Source: CFX5 sp964568485 (GTDB taxonomy: Bacteria; Chloroflexota; Anaerolineae; Caldilineales; Caldilineaceae). Taken from it: a stretch of DNA of 17,677 nt. The stretch is taken from positions 1 to 17,677 of the forward strand of contig CAZMRA010000080.1 in NCBI GenBank assembly GCA_964568485.1, in the 5' to 3' direction. Below the pieces are notes generated by a model. The model had not been told where the DNA came from and did not search any database. It saw only the letters and a program-made list of their open reading frames with translations. Within the stretch, counting starts at the first letter, position 1; each line of letters starts with the position of its first letter. Positions 1 to 6,463 of this stretch are shown piece after piece. The position numbers were made by a program, and so were the translations under genes.

Positions 1-115
1 CCACTGGTTCGCCCGATTCATTCGCTTGATCATTCGTGGCGATCCATGCCAAGGCTGCGCCCAAGAATGCCCCAGCGAACAGACCAATTGCAATTGCTTT
101 CCCTCGATAACCCAT
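1..115 (-). CDS. Small membrane protein, N-terminal part (cut by window edge)
   Basis: Only the first 38 codons are inside the window. The reading frame begins at the ATG at 115, with AAGGAAAG just upstream (about 5 nt spacing). The visible protein opens with a short basic stretch (MGYRGK), followed by a glycine/alanine-rich hydrophobic helix at about residues 7-26, then a polar acidic stretch. This is the layout of a single-helix envelope protein, loosely like YtxH-type proteins, but too little is visible to assign a family. It is the last visible gene of the minus-strand run and is separated from the next upstream gene by 113 bp holding a perfect inverted repeat. Function unknown. Confidence 0.6.
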   Translation of the reverse strand, partial: MGYRGKAIAIGLFAGAFLGAALAWIATNDQANESGEPV

Positions 116-154
116 AATATCTTTCCTTCAACCGAATTGTCTCATAACTAGTTT

Positions 155-202
155 CTATCCTGAAATGCTACACTCTAAGCTGGGTGTAGCATTTCAGGAT
201 AG
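155..202. repeat. Perfect 19-bp inverted repeat with 10-nt loop
   Basis: The left arm (155-173, starting CTATCCTGAAATG) is exactly complementary to the right arm (184-202, ending CATTTCAGGATAG). The loop is 174-183. It lies between two minus-strand genes. On the minus strand the hairpin is followed by AAACTAG and on the plus strand by GGGCAAAG, so neither side has the U-tract of a standard intrinsic terminator. It may be an RNA processing or stability hairpin, an unusual terminator, or a copy of a dispersed palindromic element. No second copy was noticed in the window. Confidence 0.85.
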
Positions 203-228
203 GGGCAAAGCAAGGGCGCGCAGATATG

Positions 229-516
229 CTACGTCGCTCGATTGTTCCATAATCGTTCTATCACAGTGCGCCAACGAGAGGCCTTCCCGCTCGTCCGGAT
301 CACCGGTTCAGCCACAGAACGGCTCAAGTGATCTCCCTGTTGCCGAAGCTGGCGGCTATATATCTGACCTTGGCGAAGTGCCCCAGCCGTCTTTTGATGC
401 AGGCTGTTCAAGCCCAGCACCGCAAAATAGAGCGCCACCAGCGGAATCGCAAGCCCAATCAGGCAGAATAAACTTAGCCAGACAATGCTGATATCACGCC
501 AGACAGAAAGCGTCAT
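229..516 (-). CDS. Small single-helix membrane protein of unknown function
   Basis: A 95-residue protein starting at ATG 516; the upstream AGGA is about 10 nt away, so the ribosome binding site is weak. It has one long hydrophobic segment at about residues 10-36, then a basic, glutamine-rich, probably helical cytoplasmic tail (roughly 45-95). It lies between the helix-hairpin-helix membrane protein gene and the partial small membrane protein, all on the minus strand. I recognise no family. The membrane segment and conserved orientation suggest an envelope-associated role, but that is inference only. Confidence 0.6.
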   Translation of the reverse strand: MTLSVWRDISIVWLSLFCLIGLAIPLVALYFAVLGLNSLHQKTAGALRQGQIYSRQLRQQGDHLSRSVAEPVIRTSGKASRWRTVIERLWNNRAT

Positions 517-583
517 CGACCATTCATCCTATCAGTGGAGAACAGGCAACAGGGACTGTGTTGTGGCACCATAGACCGCTGCG

Positions 584-1165
584 TTACGATTGCGAAGGAC
601 TCCGACGACCAGCCTTCAGCCGCGCTTGGAGTTCGCTCAACGATTCCCACTGCCCAGCGGCCGCCAATGCGGCCTGCTCCGGCCAAGTTGTTGGATCATG
701 AATGCGTAAACCAGCTTCCACCAGAATCTGCCGGAGGATAGCTACGTCCGCCTGGGCGAGATTGGCAAAGGTGTGAAAACCATTAGCTTGCAGCAAGGCA
801 TTAATCTTCGGCCCGATCCCTTCGAGTTTGGTCAGATCATCGGGTTGAACCAGCTCGGATGCTGCCTCGGCTGGCGGCGCGACATCAACCTCAACCATGG
901 CACTGCGCGTCACTTCAACAGGCGGCGGGGATGGTACTGGTTGCGGGTGATTCGGTTCAGGCTTGGGTGTGGCAGGCAAAGGAGAAGTAGTCGCCAGCTG
1001 TTGATCCTCGCGCCCTAAGAGCCAAGCGATCACTGCGCCAACAATCAATAACAAGAGCACCCAAAGCCACAGACGGCTACGGCCAGCCACCGCCGGTTGG
1101 GCTTGAACGGACAATTGGATGGACATGAGAATTGCCGCAAAATTTAGTAGGCTTGAATAAGCCAT
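584..1165 (-). CDS. Membrane-anchored helix-hairpin-helix protein (COG3743-like)
   Basis: A 193-residue protein. The ATG at 1165 is chosen because AAGGAG sits 8 nt upstream; the open frame continues further up without a better ribosome binding site. Visible order: short N-terminus, one transmembrane helix at about 31-50, a proline-rich linker with acidic stretches at about 60-107, then a helix-hairpin-helix domain at about 109-150 with the hallmark LEGIGPKINALL, and a C-terminal helical tail containing TTWPEQAALAAAGQWESL. This C-terminal module matches the predicted flap-endonuclease-like HhH family (COG3743/DUF4332 type), which also occurs fused to ribosomal protein L21. No nuclease catalytic residues are evident. 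The HhH probably binds nucleic acid or protein at the membrane; no precise role can be given. Confidence 0.8.
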   Translation of the reverse strand: MAYSSLLNFAAILMSIQLSVQAQPAVAGRSRLWLWVLLLLIVGAVIAWLLGREDQQLATTSPLPATPKPEPNHPQPVPSPPPVEVTRSAMVEVDVAPPAEAASELVQPDDLTKLEGIGPKINALLQANGFHTFANLAQADVAILRQILVEAGLRIHDPTTWPEQAALAAAGQWESLSELQARLKAGRRSPSQS

Positions 1166-1280
1166 AAAGTAAGCTCCTTCCTCGCTATCCGTAAAATTTT
1201 CTCTACTCTGCCTATCTACCCAGACAGGTCTCGTAGGGAACCACTTTTTCTGTACGGACAGGTACTTTATCCTATATATT

Positions 1281-2324
1281 CTACCGCATATTGTGGGTAC
1301 TGAGGTAATTAACCGCCTGGTGCTCATCTAGAAGGCCATTTTGATGAAGCCATTCGGCAGTGCGCTTCATTCCTTCTTCCAGACCCACTCGCGGTTGCCA
1401 ACCTAAATACTGCTGCGCCCGCGTACAATCAAAACTATTATTGCTGTGTAACGTTCGCACCACGCGCCGGTTGAATGGCGCCGGGCGACCCCGCAAACGA
1501 GCAACAGACTCGATCAGCGCGGCACCCACCCAAGCAACGGCAAACGGAACAGAGGGCAAGCGTTTGCACCCGAGCATCTCAGCATAGGCCCCAAAGAAGA
1601 TTCGCCAAGGTTGCGGCTGCGGATCTGCAAAGTTGAAGGCGTGACCAATAGCATCATCGACCGAGCCACACAGCAGCAAGCCATCCACCAAATTGTCGAT
1701 GTAGATCGGTTTGCACAAGTGGCGCCCGCCGTCGATCAATACGAGTTGGCCTTTGCGGATCATACGCAATGGGCGCAGCGTGAATTGGGGCGACCCCAAT
1801 CCGTATACTTGAGAGGGACGAGCGATTACGATGGGTAAACCATGATCACGATGGGCTTGCCAGACCAATTCTTCCGCATCCACCTTGGAATCGGAGTAGA
1901 GATCGCCAGTTTTGCGCATCGGGGTCGTTTCATCGATGCCGTGGCGCTGCAGTGAGCCATAAACGCCACACGAGCTGATCTGTACAAAACGGGCAACCCG
2001 CGCAGCAATGGCCGCATCAAGCACCGTTTGCGTACCAGTCACATTGACGGCCCAAACCTCGGCACGTTGGCCCCGTTCACTCACCCAAGCCGCGGCATGA
2101 TAGACCAAGGTACAGCCCTGCATGGCCTGCTGGATCGAAGCAGGATCAGTGACATCACCTATAGCCACCTCACAACCAAGTTCAGCCAGCCAAGCCGCTT
2201 TGGCCGGCGTCCGCGCCAGCACACGCACGCGGGCCTTGGTTTCCCTGGCCAAGCGTTCTGCCAAACGCCCCCCAATGTAGCCAGTTGCGCCCGTCACCAA
2301 AATTGTCTGCTCATCCAAGTTCAC
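1281..2324 (-). CDS. NAD-dependent epimerase/dehydratase (extended SDR)
   Basis: A 347-residue extended short-chain dehydrogenase/reductase. The N-terminal Rossmann motif TGATGYIG is at residues 11-18, the structural NVTGT at about 94-98, catalytic serine at 117-118 (ISSCGVYG), and the YSDSK catalytic Tyr/Lys pair at 143-147. The C-terminal substrate domain includes RPSQVYG and a PIYIDNLVDGL motif typical of the 3-beta-hydroxysteroid dehydrogenase/isomerase and dihydroflavonol-reductase-like branch. The start is GTG at 2324, with AGGAGG about 10 nt upstream. Substrate cannot be told from sequence; nucleotide-sugar, steroid or isoprenoid substrates are all possible. An extended -10 promoter lies just upstream. 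The next minus-strand gene begins 115 bp after the stop, so the two may be cotranscribed. Confidence 0.9.
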   Translation of the reverse strand: MNLDEQTILVTGATGYIGGRLAERLARETKARVRVLARTPAKAAWLAELGCEVAIGDVTDPASIQQAMQGCTLVYHAAAWVSERGQRAEVWAVNVTGTQTVLDAAIAARVARFVQISSCGVYGSLQRHGIDETTPMRKTGDLYSDSKVDAEELVWQAHRDHGLPIVIARPSQVYGLGSPQFTLRPLRMIRKGQLVLIDGGRHLCKPIYIDNLVDGLLLCGSVDDAIGHAFNFADPQPQPWRIFFGAYAEMLGCKRLPSVPFAVAWVGAALIESVARLRGRPAPFNRRVVRTLHSNNSFDCTRAQQYLGWQPRVGLEEGMKRTAEWLHQNGLLDEHQAVNYLSTHNMR

Positions 2325-2347
2325 GTTTGCTTTGCCTCCTCGCCGGG

Positions 2348-2353
2348 ATTATA
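2348..2353 (-). promoter_or_regulatory. Candidate extended -10 promoter for the epimerase gene
   Basis: On the minus strand the sequence reads TGGTATAAT: a perfect TATAAT preceded by TG one base upstream, the extended -10 form. No good -35 is present at 17 nt (TCCTCC). It lies 24 bp before the GTG start of the epimerase gene. Confidence 0.5.
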
Positions 2354-2461
2354 CCATAGGTGTGAGAGGAGGAGGATGAACGTGGCGCGCTGTGCCAGGC
2401 ATACAAGAATCAACTATTAACACCCCCAGGCATCGGGGAAGACCCCGAACTGTCGAGATGA

Positions 2462-2490
2462 TTGGAGCCAAGCTCGAGCAACGGTATAAT
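2462..2490 (+). promoter_or_regulatory. Sigma70-type promoter for the ketose epimerase operon
   Basis: TTGGAG at 2462-2467 and a perfect TATAAT at 2485-2490 are separated by 17 bp. The start codon lies 33 bp after the -10. It probably drives both TIM-barrel genes downstream. Confidence 0.7.
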
Positions 2491-2522
2491 GAACAGCAAC
2501 AGCCCGCAAGGAGAAAGAAGAA

Positions 2523-3380
2523 ATGATGGAATTTGGTGCGAATACATGGATCTGGTGCTCGCCACTAACTTCTGCTGACTTGCCGGTTTTGGTCCCACAC
2601 ATTGCCCACCTTGGCTTCCAATGGATCGAATTCCCGATCGAGACGCCAGACGGGTACGATTATGCATTGGCCGGAGAATTGGCGCGGGCGCATGGCCTAC
2701 AGGTGAGCATCGCCGCCGCCATCACCGCCGAGCGCGATTTGACCCACCCGGACCCTACCATTCGCGCCAATGGCGTAGCCTTTATCGAACATTGTCTCGA
2801 CGCCGCGCAACTGCTGGGCGCCAGCCGGATCATCGGGCCGCTCTATGCCGCGGTGGGCCGCACCTGGCAAGCCACCCCCGCTGAACGGGAACGCGACATC
2901 GAACTACTGGTGCAGCAGCTGCGTCCCCTGGCCGAGCGGGCTGAGAATCAAGGCGTGGCACTTTGCCTGGAACCACTCAATCGTTTTGAAACCAGCTTTA
3001 TTAATCTGGCTACGCAAGCCATTGAAGTAGTGGATCGAGTCGGTCATCCCGGCTGCCAATTGATGCTCGATACTTTCCACATGAACATTGAAGAGCGTTC
3101 GCTTGGTGAGGCGATTCGTACTGCGGGTCCGCGGCTCAAACATTTTCACGCTTGCGAGAATGACCGCGGCGCGCCCGGTTCGGGTCATCTCAACTGGCCA
3201 GAGATTGCCGCAGCTCTGCGAGAGATCAACTATACCGGTCCCGTTGTAATCGAATCCTTTACGGATAAAGTGCAGAGCATCGCCCGCGCCGCGGCCATTT
3301 GGCGACCACTAGCCGCCAGCCCAGACCATTTAGCCAAGGAGGGGCTACAGTTTTTGCAGCAGCTATTTCAGACACCGTAG
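2523..3380 (+). CDS. Ketose 3-epimerase-like sugar isomerase (xylose isomerase-like TIM barrel)
   Basis: A 285-residue TIM-barrel protein of the sugar phosphate isomerase/epimerase (AP endonuclease 2-like) superfamily. Four metal/catalytic residues fall where the D-tagatose/D-psicose (allulose) 3-epimerase group has them: Glu150 (CLEPLNRFE), Asp183 (MLDTFHMN), His209 (FHACENDRGAPG) and Glu244 (VVIESF). The ENDRGAPGSGH stretch is also typical. The expected reaction is Mn/Co-dependent C3 epimerisation of a ketose or related keto-sugar; the exact sugar is not determinable. The start at ATG 2523 is supported by AAGGAG about 10 nt upstream and by agreement with family numbering; a second ATG follows directly. 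It is first in an operon with the PEP-hydrolase-family gene, 77 bp downstream. Confidence 0.85.
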   Translation: MMEFGANTWIWCSPLTSADLPVLVPHIAHLGFQWIEFPIETPDGYDYALAGELARAHGLQVSIAAAITAERDLTHPDPTIRANGVAFIEHCLDAAQLLGASRIIGPLYAAVGRTWQATPAERERDIELLVQQLRPLAERAENQGVALCLEPLNRFETSFINLATQAIEVVDRVGHPGCQLMLDTFHMNIEERSLGEAIRTAGPRLKHFHACENDRGAPGSGHLNWPEIAAALREINYTGPVVIESFTDKVQSIARAAAIWRPLAASPDHLAKEGLQFLQQLFQTP

Positions 3381-3457
3381 ACAGCGATCTTTGCGGGCAG
3401 CCTCTCTGAAGAAGTGCCAGCCACAGAGCCGTCAATTCCCAAAAAGGAGAAACGCTT

Positions 3458-4297
3458 ATGCCATTTATTCAGCGAGATGAAGCATTACGACGATTGCGCC
3501 AGACGATCGCAGCGGGCCAGCCGATCATCGGCGCTGGTGCCGGAACGGGAATTTCGGCCAAATTTGCCGAAAAGGGCGGCGTTGATCTGATTATCATCTA
3601 CAATTCGGGGCGCTATCGCATGGCCGGACGGGGCAGTCTAGCGGGTATGCTCGCCTACGGCGATGCCAATGCCATTGTCACCGAAATGGCGAGTGAGGTG
3701 TTGCCTGTGGTCAAAAATACCCTGGTGCTGGCCGGCGTCAACGGAACAGATCCATTTCGGTTAATGCCGGTCTTTTTGCGCCAAATCCAGGCGATGGGCT
3801 TTGATGGCGTGCAAAATTTCCCAACGGTGGGGCTCTTTGATGGCAACTTCCGCGCCAATTTAGAAGAGACGGGGATGGGCTATGGGCTAGAAGTAGATAT
3901 GATCCGCCATGCACACGAACTTGGGATGCTCACTTGCCCCTACGTCTTCAATCCAGATGAGGCCACGGCCATGGCGCAAGCTGGAGCCGACGTACTCGTT
4001 CCGCATATGGGGTTAACCACCAAAGGCGCCATTGGCGCGCAGTCAGCCGTTACACTAGAAGAAGCAGCAGTGCGGGTGCAGGCCATGCGCGACGCTGCGG
4101 TGCGAGTGAACCCGGATATCATCGTCCTGTGCCACGGCGGGCCGATCGCCGAGCCGAGTGATGCGCAATATATCCTCGAACATACAGAAGGGATCGCAGG
4201 CTTTTTTGGGGCATCCAGCATTGAACGTTTGGCTGTCGAGCCTGCGATCGAAGCCCAAGCGAGTGCTTTCAAAGCAATCCGAGTTGGTAAGGCATAG
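3458..4297 (+). CDS. Phosphoenolpyruvate hydrolase family TIM-barrel protein
   Basis: A 279-residue protein matching the TIM-barrel family named PEP hydrolase / TIM-barrel signal transduction domain (PF09370, COG5564) in length and motifs: GAGAGTGISAKFAEKGG near the N-terminus, DLIIIYNSGRYRMAGRGSL, LAGVNGTDPF, GFDGVQNFPTVGLFDG, and the C-terminal HGGPIAEP and GFFGASSIERLAVE. The ribosome binding site AAGGAG is 8 nt before ATG 3458. In many bacteria and fungi this family pairs with, or is fused to, a UPF0261/Tm-1-like ATP-binding protein; none is visible here. The partner here is a ketose-3-epimerase-like enzyme, so the pair may belong to a small catabolic route. The family name rests on limited biochemistry, so the reaction should be treated as tentative. 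Confidence 0.85.
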   Translation: MPFIQRDEALRRLRQTIAAGQPIIGAGAGTGISAKFAEKGGVDLIIIYNSGRYRMAGRGSLAGMLAYGDANAIVTEMASEVLPVVKNTLVLAGVNGTDPFRLMPVFLRQIQAMGFDGVQNFPTVGLFDGNFRANLEETGMGYGLEVDMIRHAHELGMLTCPYVFNPDEATAMAQAGADVLVPHMGLTTKGAIGAQSAVTLEEAAVRVQAMRDAAVRVNPDIIVLCHGGPIAEPSDAQYILEHTEGIAGFFGASSIERLAVEPAIEAQASAFKAIRVGKA

Positions 4298-4362
4298 GGG
4301 CTTATCCATTTGTGCCCATCTTATACAAACGGGGCTAATGGATACGAGACAAACTTGGAATG

Positions 4363-5145
4363 CTACGATTCATGCCCAGGAAAGGCCGGCGTTGCCAATG
4401 CCAACGCATAGACTTCTTCAGCACCGGCAGCGAGCGCGGCGGCGGCACAAGCTTTCAAAGTAGCCCCAGTGGTGTAGACATCATCGATCAGTAATAGACG
4501 TTTACCATACACCTGGGGAGAGGCGATAAACGCGTTTTCCACATTGGCTTGGCGCTCGTGCACGTTCAGGCCCACTTGTGACGTTGTCTTGCGCTGCCGA
4601 ACCAGCAGATCCGGTTGAAAATTGAGGCGACAACGCTGGGCAAAAGCCGCAGCCAATAATTCGGCTTGGTTGTAACCCCGCTCTAACCGCCGTTCCATAT
4701 GTAACGGCACCGGAACGACCATGTTGATCCGGTAGCGATACAGCGGCCACGGCGGCAACAAAAATGCCGCGGCCAAATAACGGGCCAACAACGGCGCTAA
4801 GCCCGTAACGCCATTGTATTTTAGATGGTGGATCCCCTCACGAATTGGCCCATGATGAATCGTGGCGGCACGTGCGATGGTCAACAAAGGTGTAGCTTGA
4901 GCAGCACAGATGGTACAGCTTGGCGTTGTGTTCGCTTGTGGACGACCACAACGCAAGCAGATTGAATTACCGACGGGCTGCGCCAATTGCGCACAAGTGT
5001 CGCACAGCAGCTTTCCCACCTGTTGACAGTTCACACACGTGGGCGGGAAGAGGAGATCCAACGTCCGAGCAGGCAATTGTCCCAGCCATATAGGGGGGTG
5101 AATGAGACGATTGAGTATCATGCACCCATTGTATGGCTGGAACAT
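4363..5145 (-). CDS. comF: ComF family protein (zinc-finger phosphoribosyltransferase-like, competence)
   Basis: A 260-residue protein with the ComF layout. Paired cysteines for zinc lie at 37/40, 48/51, 63/66 and 77/80. A type I phosphoribosyltransferase domain follows, with PVPLHMERRLERGYNQAELL at about 145-164 and the PRPP loop LLLIDDVYTTGAT at about 217-229. ComF is needed for uptake of transforming DNA in Bacillus, Helicobacter and others. The start is uncertain: ATG 5145 has only a weak GGAA upstream, and ATG 5121 (252 residues) is equally possible. It lies downstream of a Flp-type pilin gene and a response regulator on the same strand, with about 100 bp between pilin stop and this start. 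It ends 65 bp from the convergent PEP-hydrolase-family gene. Confidence 0.9.
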   Translation of the reverse strand: MFQPYNGCMILNRLIHPPIWLGQLPARTLDLLFPPTCVNCQQVGKLLCDTCAQLAQPVGNSICLRCGRPQANTTPSCTICAAQATPLLTIARAATIHHGPIREGIHHLKYNGVTGLAPLLARYLAAAFLLPPWPLYRYRINMVVPVPLHMERRLERGYNQAELLAAAFAQRCRLNFQPDLLVRQRKTTSQVGLNVHERQANVENAFIASPQVYGKRLLLIDDVYTTGATLKACAAAALAAGAEEVYALALATPAFPGHES

Positions 5146-5241
5146 TACATTCCATATTACGATTTGGATCTAAGTTGGGATAGCTCAAGGTTACCTAAGC
5201 ATGCTCATGGGCAAGCAACACACCGATTTTGGGGCGACCTT

Positions 5242-5400
5242 CTAGCTGGGAAACCAGGTTTGCAGAAGATCATTAATAAAGGTGCGCAAATCATCACCCA
5301 AGATCAAAAGCAAAGAGAGTAATACAATTGCAAAGAGGATGATTAACAGGGCGTATTCAACAAAACTTTGACCACCCCGGTTAGAAGGCAAACGTGACAT
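5242..5400 (-). CDS. Flp/type IVb pilin-like small protein
   Basis: A 52-residue protein read from ATG 5400 to TAG 5242. The N-terminus is short and basic (MSRLPSNRGG), followed by QSFVEYALLIIL and a long hydrophobic helix to about residue 35, then a short polar tail (GDDLRTFINDLLQ). A prepilin-peptidase site after Gly10 would place glutamate at +5 of the mature protein with tyrosine next to it, the hallmark of Flp/TadE-type class III pilin signal peptides. Length also fits Flp pilins. The ribosome binding site is weak. The gene starts 53 bp after the response-regulator stop and is followed by comF, suggesting one transcript. The Tad assembly genes (ATPase, TadB/C, prepilin peptidase) are not in the window. 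Confidence 0.75.
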   Translation of the reverse strand: MSRLPSNRGGQSFVEYALLIILFAIVLLSLLLILGDDLRTFINDLLQTWFPS

Positions 5401-5453
5401 AAGTCGTTATCGGTTCCGAATCTAAGGCCACTTCATTTCGTGGCAGCAGCGAG

Positions 5454-6200
5454 TTATTTGGACGAGAAGGATAAACGCCCAGTCTCTTCTAGGCGAATCC
5501 AACCACGGCGTAGGGCTAATACAGCAGCTTGAGTTCGATCTTCAACGCCTAATTTGCGCAGAATATTGCTGATATGGTTTTTGACCGTCTGCTGACTGAT
5601 GCTCAACTCGTAGGCGATCTCTTTATTGCTGGCGCCGCGCGTAATGTAAGTCAAAATCTCCATTTCACGTTGGCTGAGTGGCGCAAACATTTCCAACGAA
5701 CTTTCTTTATCCGGCGAAAATGCTTCCAGCGCATTCAGTAACCAACGAAAGGCATCCACCTTATTCATAACAGTGGAGTTGATCACAAAACGCCCGGTCG
5801 AAGTTACGCGGATCGCCGGCAACAATTCATTGGGATGAACATCTTTGGGATAATAGGCAGAGGCACCCGCGCAAAGGGCATGAAAAAGCTGCTCTTCATC
5901 ATTATAGGCGGTAAGAATGATGACGCTAATCTCATCTTCCCCGTGAATGGTTTTGATCTCCCGGGTCGCTTGAAGCCCATTCTTGCGTGGTAGGTTGATG
6001 TCCATCAAGATCACATCGGGCTCGATCTCTAAGGCTTGTTCGACAGCCGCCTGCCCATCTGTGACTTCAGCCACGACTTCCATGTCACTTTCGCCTTCGA
6101 TGATCCGCCGCAGGCCATGAATTAGCAGCGGATGATCTTCGACGATCATAATACGAATTTTTCGATCCGGGAACGCGTGATCAACTGGGAGATCGCTCAT
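5454..6200 (-). CDS. NarL/FixJ-type response regulator with LuxR DNA-binding domain
   Basis: A 248-residue two-component response regulator. The receiver domain (about 14-135) has acidic residues Glu21/Asp22, phosphoacceptor Asp67 (ILMDINLP), Thr97 and Lys119. A linker follows, then a LuxR-type HTH at about 175-235 (LSQREMEIL, SNKEIAYELSISQQTVKNH). The start ATG 6200 is chosen because it directly precedes the receiver domain; the frame stays open upstream to 6308 but adds 36 non-family residues. The ribosome binding site is weak. No histidine kinase gene is visible. Downstream on the same strand are the pilin and comF genes, its most likely targets or operon partners. The 263-bp region upstream holds a palindrome and tandem repeats that could be operators. 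Confidence 0.92.
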   Translation of the reverse strand: MSDLPVDHAFPDRKIRIMIVEDHPLLIHGLRRIIEGESDMEVVAEVTDGQAAVEQALEIEPDVILMDINLPRKNGLQATREIKTIHGEDEISVIILTAYNDEEQLFHALCAGASAYYPKDVHPNELLPAIRVTSTGRFVINSTVMNKVDAFRWLLNALEAFSPDKESSLEMFAPLSQREMEILTYITRGASNKEIAYELSISQQTVKNHISNILRKLGVEDRTQAAVLALRRGWIRLEETGRLSFSSK

Positions 6201-6239
6201 AACGCTGGCTCGCCTACTAAACGCAATACGAATTGCGAC

Positions 6240-6275
6240 ATTAGAGCATCCTACATCATTAGAGCATAATACATC
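6240..6275. repeat. Tandem 18-bp direct repeat upstream of the response regulator
   Basis: ATTAGAGCATCCTACATC (6240-6257) is followed immediately by ATTAGAGCATAATACATC (6258-6275), 16 of 18 bases identical. The repeat lies between the response-regulator start and its likely -10 at 6289-6294, in the 5' untranslated region. The core ATTAGAGCAT recurs at 10528-10537, between the secreted protease and nuclease genes. Such tandem sites are plausible binding sites for a dimeric regulator; the regulator itself is not identified. Confidence 0.7.
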
Positions 6276-6288
6276 TTTTTCCTGACGA

Positions 6289-6304
6289 ATTATACTGCAG
6301 TATA
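6289..6304 (-). promoter_or_regulatory. Candidate -10 element and overlapping palindrome for the response regulator
   Basis: On the minus strand TATAAT (6289-6294) overlaps the perfect 14-bp palindrome TATACTGCAGTATA (6291-6304). No convincing -35 is present at 17 bp (ACATGG), which would fit an activator-dependent or repressor-covered promoter. The start codon is about 90 bp downstream. Confidence 0.4.
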
Positions 6305-6369
6305 TCATTGACCATGTATAGATTCAACTTATAGATTTCACTCTCCCATTTTCAATACTGGATTGTTCA

Positions 6370-6412
6370 GTTGGAATTTACTAGAGAAATCTGTTGGAAT
6401 TTACTAGGGAAA
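6370..6412. repeat. 20-bp direct repeat at the zinc-ribbon gene promoter
   Basis: GTTGGAATTTACTAGAGAAA (6370-6389) and GTTGGAATTTACTAGGGAAA (6393-6412) match at 19 of 20 positions with a 23-bp period. The second copy contains the probable -35 (TTGGAA, 6394-6399). The period of about two helical turns would place a bound protein on the same face of the DNA, next to RNA polymerase. Confidence 0.75.
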
Positions 6413-6422
6413 ATGGTATAGT
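6394..6422 (+). promoter_or_regulatory. Promoter for the zinc-ribbon gene
   Basis: TTGGAA at 6394-6399 and TATAGT at 6417-6422 are separated by 17 bp, 42 bp before the ATG. The -35 lies inside the second copy of the 20-bp direct repeat. Confidence 0.6.
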
Positions 6423-6463
6423 TAAGCCCCATGCTGTTTCGAACTAATTGAGGAGATAAGGCT

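Noticed and set aside
165..491. Plus-strand open frame of 108 codons over the small membrane protein gene
   Set aside because: It runs opposite to the minus-strand gene, starts inside the inverted repeat, has no ribosome binding site and shows low-complexity composition without family features.
4303..4344. Possible terminator between the convergent PEP-hydrolase-family and comF genes (TATCCAT/ATGGATA)
   Set aside because: Only 7 bp of stem with a long loop and no T-tract on either strand; too weak to call.
6201..6308. Longer start of the response regulator at 6308
   Set aside because: The additional 36 residues overlap the probable -10, the palindrome and tandem repeats, and receiver domains normally begin close to the ATG at 6200.
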